A stretch of 38,017 nucleotides of DNA from Burkholderiales bacterium (GTDB lineage: Bacteria > Pseudomonadota > Gammaproteobacteria > Burkholderiales > Casimicrobiaceae), in NCBI GenBank assembly GCA_020845855.1, contig JADLEZ010000345.1, forward strand, positions 1 to 38,017, written 5' to 3'. The translations under genes were made by a program, and so were the position numbers. The first letter of the stretch is position 1. The number at the start of each line of letters is the position of its first letter. The notes under the pieces were generated by a model. That model was not told the origin of the DNA and did not search any database. It worked only from the letters and a program-made list of their open reading frames with translations. This document shows positions 1 to 7,759 of this stretch, one piece after another.

Positions 1-55
1 CCTGCTGAATGGCAATCCGCATCACCTCAGCATCCTGAATCTGCAGCTTGCGCAT
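1..55 (-). CDS. Start of a transposase-like gene (partial, runs off the left edge)
   Basis: The complement strand has an ATG at 55-53 preceded by a GGGGAG ribosome binding site about 7 bases upstream, then 18 open codons reading MRKLQIQDAEVMRIAIQQ before the window ends. This N-terminus resembles, from memory, helix-turn-helix proteins of the IS630-like transposase group, but only 18 residues are visible, so the assignment is tentative. It fits the gene-poor, debris-like sequence that follows. Confidence 0.4.
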   Translation of the reverse strand, partial: MRKLQIQDAEVMRIAIQQ

Positions 56-126
56 CGTTCTTCTCCCCAGAGAATGGCCGATGCAAGTGTACTACAATGC
101 TGCATTATTTATGTCGTCGTGTTTAA

Positions 127-147
127 TAAATTTAGTCGCTAAATTTA
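127..147. repeat. 21-bp perfect palindrome (9-bp arms, 3-nt centre)
   Basis: TAAATTTAG at 127-135 and CTAAATTTA at 139-147 are exact reverse complements around a TCG centre. The site is AT-rich inside high-GC sequence and lies about 70 bp upstream of the transposase-like start at 55. It could be an operator, a small hairpin or part of a mobile-element end; nothing in the sequence decides between these. Confidence 0.5.
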
Positions 148-1095
148 GCTGTGCCCGGGGGACGGCGCGACAGGCGCCTGCTTTCCCGGTGAGCCCGTAC
201 CGATAGTATTTTCCTATCCAAAGATGCGCCTGAAAGTGTTCGCGTAGGGGGAGGGTCAGGCAGCAACCTTGAATCGACGGTTCAACATCTTGAAGAACCT
301 TGCGCGACAGTCCTGGCGTTCGCGACATTGACCGCTGGCTGGACTTATTCGTGGGGATTCCGACGGGACACCCCTTCCTGTCGATCGACATCCTCGAGCC
401 GGAGCAGGGTTCGATTGGGAGCGCGCGACGAATCTCCGCAAGCCTGTTCTGGTCGGCTCGATTGGCGCATACCCGGTCTGGGCCATGCTGCAGTACCAAT
501 CCGAGACGAAAACACCTCCAGAACACGCAGCAACTCGGGAAAAGGCATTCGAGCGGCTTCAGGCTGCGCTCGTGGAACATGGATCGATCAAGAGTCTGCG
601 ACCGAGCCTGAGCTACGCAAGACCTGGCGGCCACCCAACCCCCCCCACTCGTGGCCACCCCAAACTCCTCCACCCGATCGAGCATAACGGCGCCTGAATC
701 GGGCGCCGCTCGACGGCATTCCGACCGCCCGTTCGGTATCCGGTAACCGACGTGCGAGGGGGACGTCAGTCCAGTGGTCGAAGTTCTGCCGTACCAACTG
801 GACCACTTCTTGCACTGCTCGGACGCTTATGGACCTCCCTGCGGTTGACCGGCCGGTGATCGCCATAGCGCACGCGAAGGTGGCCCCGAGTCTTGGCGAG
901 CCTCGTGCCCCGCGGTCTGCCCGCGGACAAACCGACGCGCATGCGATGACGCAATGGGCGCATCGACTGGCGGTTTCTCGGCCCATGCCTCGGAGCATGG
1001 AGGCCATCGATCGTTCCTGGCGCGAGCGCCTCCTACGCAATCGCACCCACGTGCCGTACGCGTGCAACGGGGGTGGTGAACCGCTGTTATGGCCC
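148..1095. other. Gene-poor stretch, no intact gene
   Basis: Nearly 1 kb between the partial transposase-like gene and hyuB holds no open frame with a recognisable product. It contains a possible frameshifted coding remnant (about 300-697) and a GC-rich hairpin at 688-708 (CGGCGCC arms, 7-nt loop, no T-run). I see no gene in 709-1095. The stretch reads as decayed or mobile-element-associated DNA. Confidence 0.5.
300..697 (+). pseudogene. Possible frameshifted coding remnant of unknown family
   Basis: Two adjacent frames on the + strand have protein-like composition and join near position 405-415. The first reads RDIDRWLDLFVGIPTGHPF and continues SIDILEPEQ. In the next frame it continues as GFDWERATNLRKPVLVGSIG, then AYPVWAMLQYQSE, then a charged helical segment (ATREKAFERLQAALVEHG) to a TGA at 695-697. 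The joined reading would be about 130 residues lacking a credible start. I do not recognise the family. The call rests on composition alone and may be wrong. Confidence 0.25.
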
Positions 1096-2829
1096 TCAGC
1101 TTGCGGAGCGCACGCGGTTCTGTCTGAGCAATTCCGTGGCGGCGATATCTGGAGCACCGGCATCGTCGACCGCGACGCCGTACTGTTCCTGTGCGGCGGC
1201 AACGCTGATCAATCCTCGACGCACGTCTGCTGCGACATCTCGCACTGGACGCTCGAATGGATCCCCGTAGCCACCGCCTCCGGGCAACTCGAGGACCAGA
1301 GTGTCGCCGGCGGGGATGTCCTGAAAGCCCTTGGATCGCAAGCGCGCGCCGGATCCGAGCCTGACGACACCCGGTGCACCGGCAACTCCTCCGTCGCGTC
1401 CGCTTGACGGGTTGAAGACGCGATCGAACAGCGCGGAGAACGACACCGGATGGTCGCCGCGCAGGTCACGGTACTCGACGATCTGCCCGAGTCCGCCACG
1501 ATGCTTTCCGGCCCCACCCGAGTCGGGGCGAAACTCCTTGCGCAACACGAGCATCGGCGCACTCGCTTCGAAACTTTCGACCGGAATGCTTTTCACCCCC
1601 GCGGGGAATGCGGTGCCAGAAAGACCGTCACGGTCCGCGAGTGCGCCCATGCCGCCACTGTTGAAAAAGAACGCGTCCCAGTCCCGCAACTCGCCGTCAA
1701 ACCCGCGCGTGCCGCGAAAATACGGGTTCCACATCATCGAACTTTCGGCGATAGAGCCGTCTGGCATCGCCTGATGGAGGCAGCCGATGACCAGATCGGG
1801 TACCGCGTGTCCCATCACGTGCCGCGCGGCCACCGGTGACGGCCGCTGCACGTTCAGAATGCAACCTTCCGGCGCGGAGACGCCGATCGGCTCAAGCGAA
1901 CCGTGATTGTTCGGCAGATGCGGCGCGACAAGACATTTGACCGCGTAGTGCGCATACGCCTTGGTGTAGTTCAGAACAACGTTGATGCCGTACGAGCTTG
2001 CGGGCGACGTGCCGGCGAAGTCGATGTCGACGCGATCGGTTCCGACTGTCACGCTGGCGGCAAAGGTGACTTCCCGGTCGTAGCCGTCGATGGTGGTTGT
2101 GGCCTGGTATGTGCCCGGACGCAGCTTGGCGATCCCCGCACTCATCGCGTCGCGCGAATTCCTGATGATGTGCTCGCCCAGTGCGTCGAGGTCGTCGAGG
2201 CCCAATTCCTCCATCAGGCTCAACAGCCGGCGGATGCCTTCGTTGCCGGCAGCGATCACCGCGAGAAGATCGCCGCGCACGAGCAACGGCTCGCGGGTGT
2301 TGGCGATGATGATCTTCATCAGGTCGGCGTTGATCTCACCAGATCGCACCAGCGGCATGATCGGAATGCCGATGCCTTCTTCGAGCACGTGGCGGCCATC
2401 GGCGGTCAGTCCGCGGCCGCCGACGTCGATCAGATGGATGGTGGCGGCGAACATTCCGACCAGCCGGCCGCCTCGGAACGCCGGCGTCACGATCGTGATG
2501 TCGTGCAGATGGCCGGACGCCATCCACGGATCATTGGTGATATAGGCGTCGCCCGGGTGCATCTTGCCCGTGGGAATCGCGTGAAGGAAATGCGGCACGG
2601 CGGCGGCCATGCTGTTAACATGGCCGGCGGTACCCGTGATCGCCTGGGCGAGCATGCGTCCACGCGTATCGAACACGCCGGCGCCGAGGTCGCCGGCCTC
2701 GCGCACCGCGGGACTGAATGACGCGCGGATCAGCGCCGCAGCCTGTTCTTCGACAACGGAGATGAGTCGGTTCCAAGCAACCTGGATGTTGATCGCGTGA
2801 CGGCCGTGAGAATCCATGGGGTTCGCCAT
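1096..2829 (-). CDS. hyuB: HyuB-type hydantoinase/oxoprolinase beta subunit
   Basis: A 577-residue protein of the HyuB family (N-methylhydantoinase B, 5-oxoprolinase beta-like, acetone carboxylase-like). These proteins pair with HyuA for ATP-dependent hydrolysis or carboxylation of cyclic amides and related substrates in the cytoplasm. Seen in the sequence: an N-terminal segment typical of the family (AWNRLISVVEEQAAALIRAS), the DPWMASGHLHDITIV region near residue 120, and a glycine-rich C-terminus (ELPGGGGYGDPFERP). The frame is open far upstream, but that extension runs through hyuA. I chose the ATG at 2829, which lies 4 bp after the hyuA stop and gives the usual family length; an ATG four codons further in is an alternative. 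Last gene of the leftward transporter-hyuA-hyuB operon. Substrate unknown: hydantoin, 5-oxoproline and N-methylhydantoin analogues are all possible. Confidence 0.88.
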   Translation of the reverse strand: MANPMDSHGRHAINIQVAWNRLISVVEEQAAALIRASFSPAVREAGDLGAGVFDTRGRMLAQAITGTAGHVNSMAAAVPHFLHAIPTGKMHPGDAYITNDPWMASGHLHDITIVTPAFRGGRLVGMFAATIHLIDVGGRGLTADGRHVLEEGIGIPIMPLVRSGEINADLMKIIIANTREPLLVRGDLLAVIAAGNEGIRRLLSLMEELGLDDLDALGEHIIRNSRDAMSAGIAKLRPGTYQATTTIDGYDREVTFAASVTVGTDRVDIDFAGTSPASSYGINVVLNYTKAYAHYAVKCLVAPHLPNNHGSLEPIGVSAPEGCILNVQRPSPVAARHVMGHAVPDLVIGCLHQAMPDGSIAESSMMWNPYFRGTRGFDGELRDWDAFFFNSGGMGALADRDGLSGTAFPAGVKSIPVESFEASAPMLVLRKEFRPDSGGAGKHRGGLGQIVEYRDLRGDHPVSFSALFDRVFNPSSGRDGGVAGAPGVVRLGSGARLRSKGFQDIPAGDTLVLELPGGGGYGDPFERPVRDVAADVRRGLISVAAAQEQYGVAVDDAGAPDIAATELLRQNRVRSAS

Positions 2830-2833
2830 CGCT

Positions 2834-4921
2834 TCAGCGTTGCCGCCGGCAATCGATGAAGCCGCGCTGGTCGATCGTCGCTTCGAAGCATGCCGGAACG
2901 TAGGTCGACGTCTCGTCCTCGACGATGACCGATGGACCACGCACGCAGTCGCCCGGCGAGAGGGCGGCCCGGGCGTAGACGGCGACATTGCGATAGGCCG
3001 CGACCGCGTCATCGAACATCCGCCGCGTGCCGATCGGAAGTGGGATGCCGGTCTCAGCGGGAAGCGAGAGGGTGGCGCGCGGCGCGTTCGCTTGCGCACT
3101 CACGCTAACCGCCCAGGAGACGACTTCGATCGCGGCATTGGATATGAGCCAAGTGAACAACTCGCGGTAACGCGACTCAAACCGCGCTACGAAAAGCGCG
3201 ACGTCCTCGGCGGTGATCATGCGCACCGGTAGGTCGATGCCGACCTCGTGTCCCTGGCCCCAATAGCGCAAATACGCGACGCGGCGCTCGGTTACCGCGG
3301 CGCCGAGCGCGGCTGGTACGACAATCGAGCGTGCCTGCTCGGTCATGGCCGCGAGCGTCCGGTTGACGGCGTCGACATCCAGCCTATCCAGTCGCTGGAT
3401 GAACGTGCGCACGACTTCGTAGGAAACCGGCGTCCGCAGAAAGCCAACGGCTGACCCCACCCCGGCAAGCGTGGGAACGATAAAGCGGGTAATCCCAAGC
3501 TTGCGTGCCATCGGACCGGCGTGCAGTGGCGCGCCACCGCCGAAGGCAATCATCGTGAGTGTTTCGATATCGCGGCCGGACTCGATTGCGTGGACGCGTG
3601 CTGCGCCGACCATGTTCTCTTCGACCATCTCGACGACGCCGAACGCCGTCATCGGACAATCGAGGCCGAGCCGATCGCCGATGTCGGCGGCGAGCGTGCG
3701 CCTCGCCGCCGCGGTGTCGAGCGTCATCCTACCGCCTGCGAACGAGTCGGAGTCGAGACGACCCAGCACGAGGTTGGCATCGGTTACCGTGGGCGCGGTG
3801 CCGCCGCGGGCGTAGCAGGCGGGGCCGGGCTCCGAACCCGCGCTCTCTGGGCCGACAGCGATATTCTTCAGCGCGTCGAGCCGCGCGATCGAGCCGCCGC
3901 CGGCACCGATCTCGACCAGCTCGACGACCGGGATGCGCAGCGGAATGCCGCTGCCCTTGCGAAAGCGGTGTGCGCGCGCGACCTCGAACTCGCGGGCCGT
4001 CTGCGGCTGACCGTCGGTGATGAGGCACAGCTTCGCGGTGGTGCCGCCCATGTCGAAAGAGAGCACGTGATCGAGTCCGCATTGCAGCGCCACATCACGC
4101 GCATACACGGCGCCGCCGGCGGGTCCGGACTCGACCAGACGGACGGGGAACCGAATCGCAGTGTCCACGTCGGTCAGGCCGCCGCCCGAGCTCATCAGCA
4201 ACAAGGGGCATGCGAAGCCGCGCGCCTTCAGCGTGTCATCGAGGCCACGGACGTATGCTGCGATCAGCGGCTGCACGTAGGCGTTGGCGCAAGCGGTGGA
4301 GAGGCGAGCGAACTCGCGCATCTCCTGCGACACCTCGCTGGAGATCGAGATGGGCACGTCCGGAAATGCTGCGGCGAGGACGGCGCGGACCCGCGCCTCG
4401 TGCACCGGATCGACATAGCTGTGCAAGAGGCCAATGGCAATCGCCTGCGGATCGATACGCCGGATCTGCGCGACTACTTCGCCGAGTGCCGTCTCGTCGA
4501 GTGGGATAACCACCCGGCCGCGCGCGTCGAGGCGCTCAGGGACGGTAAGCCGATGCTCGCGGGGCACTAGCGGCTCGGGATAGGAAATGTTGAGATCATA
4601 CTGCTCGAAGCGGCTTTCGGTACGTATCTCCAGTGTGTCGCGGAATCCCTGCGTCGTGACGAGCACGACGCGCGCCCCGCGCCGCTCGATGATGGCGTTG
4701 GTCGCAAGCGTGGTCCCGTGAATCATCAGATCGATGTCGACCGGTTTGACCCCCGTTCGTGCGAGCACGATGTCCATACCTTCGAGAACACCGAACTGTG
4801 GAGCGTCGTGCCGGGTCAGCACCTTGGCGGTCTCGTGCCGTTCGCCGATCTCCAGCACGACGTCGGTGAAGGTGCCGCCGATGTCGCTCGCGATCCGGAC
4901 GATCCGACCATCAATACTCAT
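2834..4921 (-). CDS. hyuA: HyuA-type hydantoinase/oxoprolinase alpha subunit
   Basis: A 695-residue HyuA protein, the ATP-binding partner of HyuB. The family has an actin/hexokinase-like nucleotide-binding fold; members activate a ring amide with ATP so that the ring can be opened or carboxylated. Seen: the N-terminal phosphate-binding motif SDIGGTFTDVV (about residues 12-22), HGTTLATNAIIERRGARV near residues 68-85, SSGGGLTDVDTA, the ESGPAGGA loop and the second phosphate loop SFDMGGTTAKLC. Length is normal for the family. The ATG at 4921 sits 26 bp behind the permease gene, and its stop is 4 bp from hyuB, so the two subunits are probably made together. The preceding NMT1/THI5-like importer suggests the pair acts on an imported cyclic nitrogen compound. 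The exact reaction cannot be told from sequence. Confidence 0.9.
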   Translation of the reverse strand: MSIDGRIVRIASDIGGTFTDVVLEIGERHETAKVLTRHDAPQFGVLEGMDIVLARTGVKPVDIDLMIHGTTLATNAIIERRGARVVLVTTQGFRDTLEIRTESRFEQYDLNISYPEPLVPREHRLTVPERLDARGRVVIPLDETALGEVVAQIRRIDPQAIAIGLLHSYVDPVHEARVRAVLAAAFPDVPISISSEVSQEMREFARLSTACANAYVQPLIAAYVRGLDDTLKARGFACPLLLMSSGGGLTDVDTAIRFPVRLVESGPAGGAVYARDVALQCGLDHVLSFDMGGTTAKLCLITDGQPQTAREFEVARAHRFRKGSGIPLRIPVVELVEIGAGGGSIARLDALKNIAVGPESAGSEPGPACYARGGTAPTVTDANLVLGRLDSDSFAGGRMTLDTAAARRTLAADIGDRLGLDCPMTAFGVVEMVEENMVGAARVHAIESGRDIETLTMIAFGGGAPLHAGPMARKLGITRFIVPTLAGVGSAVGFLRTPVSYEVVRTFIQRLDRLDVDAVNRTLAAMTEQARSIVVPAALGAAVTERRVAYLRYWGQGHEVGIDLPVRMITAEDVALFVARFESRYRELFTWLISNAAIEVVSWAVSVSAQANAPRATLSLPAETGIPLPIGTRRMFDDAVAAYRNVAVYARAALSPGDCVRGPSVIVEDETSTYVPACFEATIDQRGFIDCRRQR

Positions 4922-4946
4922 GGCAGGTTCGGCGCTTTGGCTAAAC

Positions 4947-5729
4947 CTAGTTGAGTCCGAGGCGCTTGGTCCACGAAAGGCGGCGTTCTGCCACTGCCGT
5001 CAACGCGAAGATGGTGATCGAAAGTGCAATCAGGATCACCAGCGTCGCGAAGGCCTTGTCGGTGTTCAGGCGCGATTCGTGCAGTATGAGGAGGTAGCCC
5101 AGTCCCTTGTCCGAAGACACCCACTCGACCACCACGGCACCGATCACCGACGCCGCTGCGGCCAAACGCACGCCGGCGAAGAAATGCGGCAGTGCCATCG
5201 GAATGCGGATGTGTCGGTAGATCTGCCAGTCCGTCGCCGCGACGGAGCGCATGAGCTTGATCATCTGGTCGCCAGTGGCTTGCAGGCCCGTGAGAGTATT
5301 CACCAGCACCGGGAAAAAGCTGAAGATCGTGATAACGATCACCTTGGGTGCGAGGCCGACGCCGAACCAGATGATCAGGATGGGCGCGATCGCAATGGTC
5401 GGCATCGCTTGCGTGGCGAGGATGGGCACGTGCAGTGCGTTGGCGATCGCCTCGGAGCGGCTCATCGCGATGGCGAGCAGGACGCCGGTGGTGACGCCGG
5501 TCGAAAAACCGATGGCGATTTCGAGCAAGGTGGCGAGCGTGTGCTTGAAGTAGATAGGGTAGTCGGCAACGAGGCTCTTGCCGATGTCAATCGGCGCCGG
5601 CAGAAGGTAAACGGGAATAGCGAAGTGGTTGGACAGCAGCTGCCACGCCGTCAGCAAGACGCAGAGGAATATCGCGACGCGCGCCGCCTGCATTCCGCTC
5701 AATCCAAACTGTTGCGATCCGGCCTTCAT
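4947..5729 (-). CDS. ABC transporter permease, SsuC/TauC/ThiX class
   Basis: A 260-residue inner-membrane permease of the nitrate/sulfonate/taurine/hydroxymethylpyrimidine importer class. It shows about six hydrophobic segments and the cytoplasmic EAA-type loop that docks on the ATPase (SVAATDWQIYRHIRIPMALP, about residues 163-182). The Trp/Phe-rich WFGVGLAPKVIVI segment is typical of the class. Its ATG overlaps the ATPase stop by 4 bases (ATGA), indicating translational coupling. It works with the ATPase (5726-6508) and the binding protein (6529-7533). The class is confident; the solute is not known. Confidence 0.9.
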   Translation of the reverse strand: MKAGSQQFGLSGMQAARVAIFLCVLLTAWQLLSNHFAIPVYLLPAPIDIGKSLVADYPIYFKHTLATLLEIAIGFSTGVTTGVLLAIAMSRSEAIANALHVPILATQAMPTIAIAPILIIWFGVGLAPKVIVITIFSFFPVLVNTLTGLQATGDQMIKLMRSVAATDWQIYRHIRIPMALPHFFAGVRLAAAASVIGAVVVEWVSSDKGLGYLLILHESRLNTDKAFATLVILIALSITIFALTAVAERRLSWTKRLGLN

Positions 5730-6508
5730 AGCGTGGTGTCCTCGTCGCGTTCGAGCAGCCTCTGCAGGTGCACGACGCAGTCGTTGAATTCCCGGGTGTA
5801 CCGGACTTCTTTCGTTCGGGGGCGCGGCAATTCCACCCGGAAATCATCGACGACACGCCCTGGACGGGGACTCATTGCAATCACGCGATCCGACATGAAG
5901 ACGGCTTCCGCAATATTGTGGGTAACGAACACAACGGTCTTTCGAGTCGCCGACCAAATGTCGAGCAGCTCTACGTTCATTCGGTGTCTCGTGAATTCGT
6001 CGAGCGCTCCGAACGGCTCGTCCATCAGCAGAAGCAACGGGTCGAGCGCCAGCGCCCGAGCAATTGACAAGCGCTGCCGCATGCCGCCCGAGAGCTGATG
6101 CGGGTAATGATTGCGGAACTCGGCAAGTCCGACGATACGCAACAACTCGTCGACCCGCGCTTGCGCAGCGCCATCGAGGCGGCCGGCGATCATCAGGAGA
6201 AAGCGCGCGTTCTCAACGACAGTTTTCCACGGCAGCAATACGGCATCCTGGAAGACGATGCCAATCTTGCGTTGGTCGAGTGCGGTCTGGGGCGAATTGC
6301 CAGCGATCGATACGCCGCCGGAGGAAGGCTGCAGCAGGCCGGCAATGATATTAAGTAACGTCGACTTGCCGCAGCCGCTCGGCCCGATGAGACTGATGAA
6401 TTCTTGCTGCGCAACCGTGAAACCAACCGCCAATAGCGCAACGGTCCGCTCGCCGTGCGGACCGTCGTAGGATTTGCCGACCGAGTCGAGCGCGACTATG
6501 GGGGTCAC
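5726..6508 (-). CDS. ABC transporter ATPase, SsuB/TauB class
   Basis: A 260-residue ATPase that energises the neighbouring importer. Seen in order: Walker A GPSGCGKST (near residue 45), Q-loop VFQDAVLLPWKTV, signature LSGGMRQRLSIARA, Walker B LLLMDEPFGALDE and the switch histidine in VFVTHNIAEAV. The frame is open about 48 codons further upstream, but that stretch overlaps the 3' end of the binding-protein gene and has no ABC character. A GTG at 6508 gives the normal family length and starts 20 bp after the previous stop. No strong ribosome binding site precedes it, so the start is the least certain part. Confidence 0.88.
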   Translation of the reverse strand: MTPIVALDSVGKSYDGPHGERTVALLAVGFTVAQQEFISLIGPSGCGKSTLLNIIAGLLQPSSGGVSIAGNSPQTALDQRKIGIVFQDAVLLPWKTVVENARFLLMIAGRLDGAAQARVDELLRIVGLAEFRNHYPHQLSGGMRQRLSIARALALDPLLLLMDEPFGALDEFTRHRMNVELLDIWSATRKTVVFVTHNIAEAVFMSDRVIAMSPRPGRVVDDFRVELPRPRTKEVRYTREFNDCVVHLQRLLERDEDTTL

Positions 6509-6528
6509 GGTCGTGCCTGGGGAAATGG

Positions 6529-7533
6529 TTATTGCCGCTTGCCCCAATCCTTCGCGTTCGCGGGCAGGTAGGCGTTGGTGAAGAGATTGTTCATATCGGT
6601 TGGCTTGTCGATGACCCTGCCCTTGAGCAAAGCCTCCTGAAGCGCTTCCCAATTGGCCTTCTCCATCCAGCCGAAGCCGTGCTGAACCGTCGCCGGGCTG
6701 CCGATCAGCTTCATCGACACCGCCAGCGCCTGGCGCAGGAAGTTCGGATCCTCTTCGGTATTCGCTTTCATCATCGTGGCGTGCGCCAGCTCGACGTTGT
6801 CGAACGCGTCGATCCAGCCGCGCACCGAAGCCTTAAGGAAACGGCGAATGACGTCGCCGCTCTTCTTCGCCCATTCGCGATTAGCGACAAGGACATTCCC
6901 GTATATCTGCACCTTGTCGTCGCTCATCACGAAGACGTTGACCGGCACGCCTTCCTTGCGGATGTTGATCGCCTGCCAATCCCAGTATCCTAGACCGCCT
7001 TTGACCTCGTTCTTGATGATCAGCGGTACCATCGCCTCCGGCTGCACGTTGATGAAGTCGATGGAATTCTTGTCGATGCCGGCGCGCGCGAGCTTGGCTT
7101 CGAACAGGTACGACGTGGGGTTGGCAGGGTTGATTGCAATGCGCTTTCCGACGAAATCCTTCAGCTGCTTGATGCCCGAGTCCTCACGGACGATCACACC
7201 CTCGGGATTGGTCTGCATGAACGCCGAGACGGCGATCAGCGGCAATCCCTTGCTCGCCGCGACGACAACGGAGCTTGCCGCGGCGACCCCGAGAGCCGCG
7301 CTTCCCGAGGCTACGGTCTGGTTGACCGGATTTGAGCCCTTGATCAGCGTCCATTTGACCTCCAGGCCCTCCGCCTCGTAGTAGCCCTTGGCGCGGGCGA
7401 CGTAAAATCCTGCCCAGCCCGAATACGGAACATTCCAGTTGAGCGCCACGTTCACGGTGTCAGCGGCATGGACTGATGACGCGACGACCAAGCCGAGCGC
7501 GATGGCCATGGCGATTCGAACGACACGCTTCAT
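6529..7533 (-). CDS. NMT1/THI5-like periplasmic substrate-binding protein
   Basis: A 334-residue periplasmic binding protein of the SsuA/NMT1/THI5 superfamily. It starts with a Sec signal peptide (MKRVVRIAMAIALG, then VVASSVHA, cleavage probably after residue 23). The mature protein begins with the class motif VNVALNWNVPYSGWAGFYVA followed by GYYEAEGLEV. GGAGG a few bases before the ATG at 7533 is a good ribosome binding site. First gene of a leftward operon continuing to ATPase, permease, hyuA and hyuB. Relatives bind pyrimidine or thiamin-precursor-like molecules, sulfonates and other small organics. The HyuAB context suggests a cyclic amide or imide, but that is inference. The leader upstream (7534-7693) has no TPP-riboswitch consensus. 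Confidence 0.9.
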   Translation of the reverse strand: MKRVVRIAMAIALGLVVASSVHAADTVNVALNWNVPYSGWAGFYVARAKGYYEAEGLEVKWTLIKGSNPVNQTVASGSAALGVAAASSVVVAASKGLPLIAVSAFMQTNPEGVIVREDSGIKQLKDFVGKRIAINPANPTSYLFEAKLARAGIDKNSIDFINVQPEAMVPLIIKNEVKGGLGYWDWQAINIRKEGVPVNVFVMSDDKVQIYGNVLVANREWAKKSGDVIRRFLKASVRGWIDAFDNVELAHATMMKANTEEDPNFLRQALAVSMKLIGSPATVQHGFGWMEKANWEALQEALLKGRVIDKPTDMNNLFTNAYLPANAKDWGKRQ

Positions 7534-7693
7534 TTCTTCCTCCAGTTGTTATGAGGTGATGCGGAACTCAAGGTCCGCGATGCCGTCGCACCCCCTTTGC
7601 CAAGGAAACTTGTTTGCGCCCCACGCGCAACCACTGCGCGCCATAAAGACCATGAGACGGTGCTATTAAGCATATACTGGAACAAGCGCTATT

Positions 7694-7759
7694 TCAACGG
7701 AACGGGGTCGCCCAGACCGCCCTCAGGTCTTCCAATTTTTCGTAGACCTCGTCATTCAT
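7694..7759 (-). CDS. Possible 21-residue ORF overlapping the class V aminotransferase end
   Basis: An ATG at 7759 overlaps the last codons and stop of the upstream gene and opens a frame reading MNDEVYEKLEDLRAVWATPF plus Arg, then TGA. Its composition (acidic, helical, with W and Y) is more protein-like than chance would suggest, and the overlapping start is of the coupled type. It could be a real micro-ORF, the stump of a truncated downstream gene, or chance. No function can be given. Confidence 0.25.
   Translation of the reverse strand: MNDEVYEKLEDLRAVWATPFR

Noticed and set aside
7534-7693. Possible TPP riboswitch upstream of the NMT1/THI5-like binding protein
   Set aside because: The family sometimes has one, but the leader shows no CUGAGA or the conserved thi-box core. 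Only a small CGCGCA-ACCAC-TGCGCG hairpin (7624-7640) is seen.
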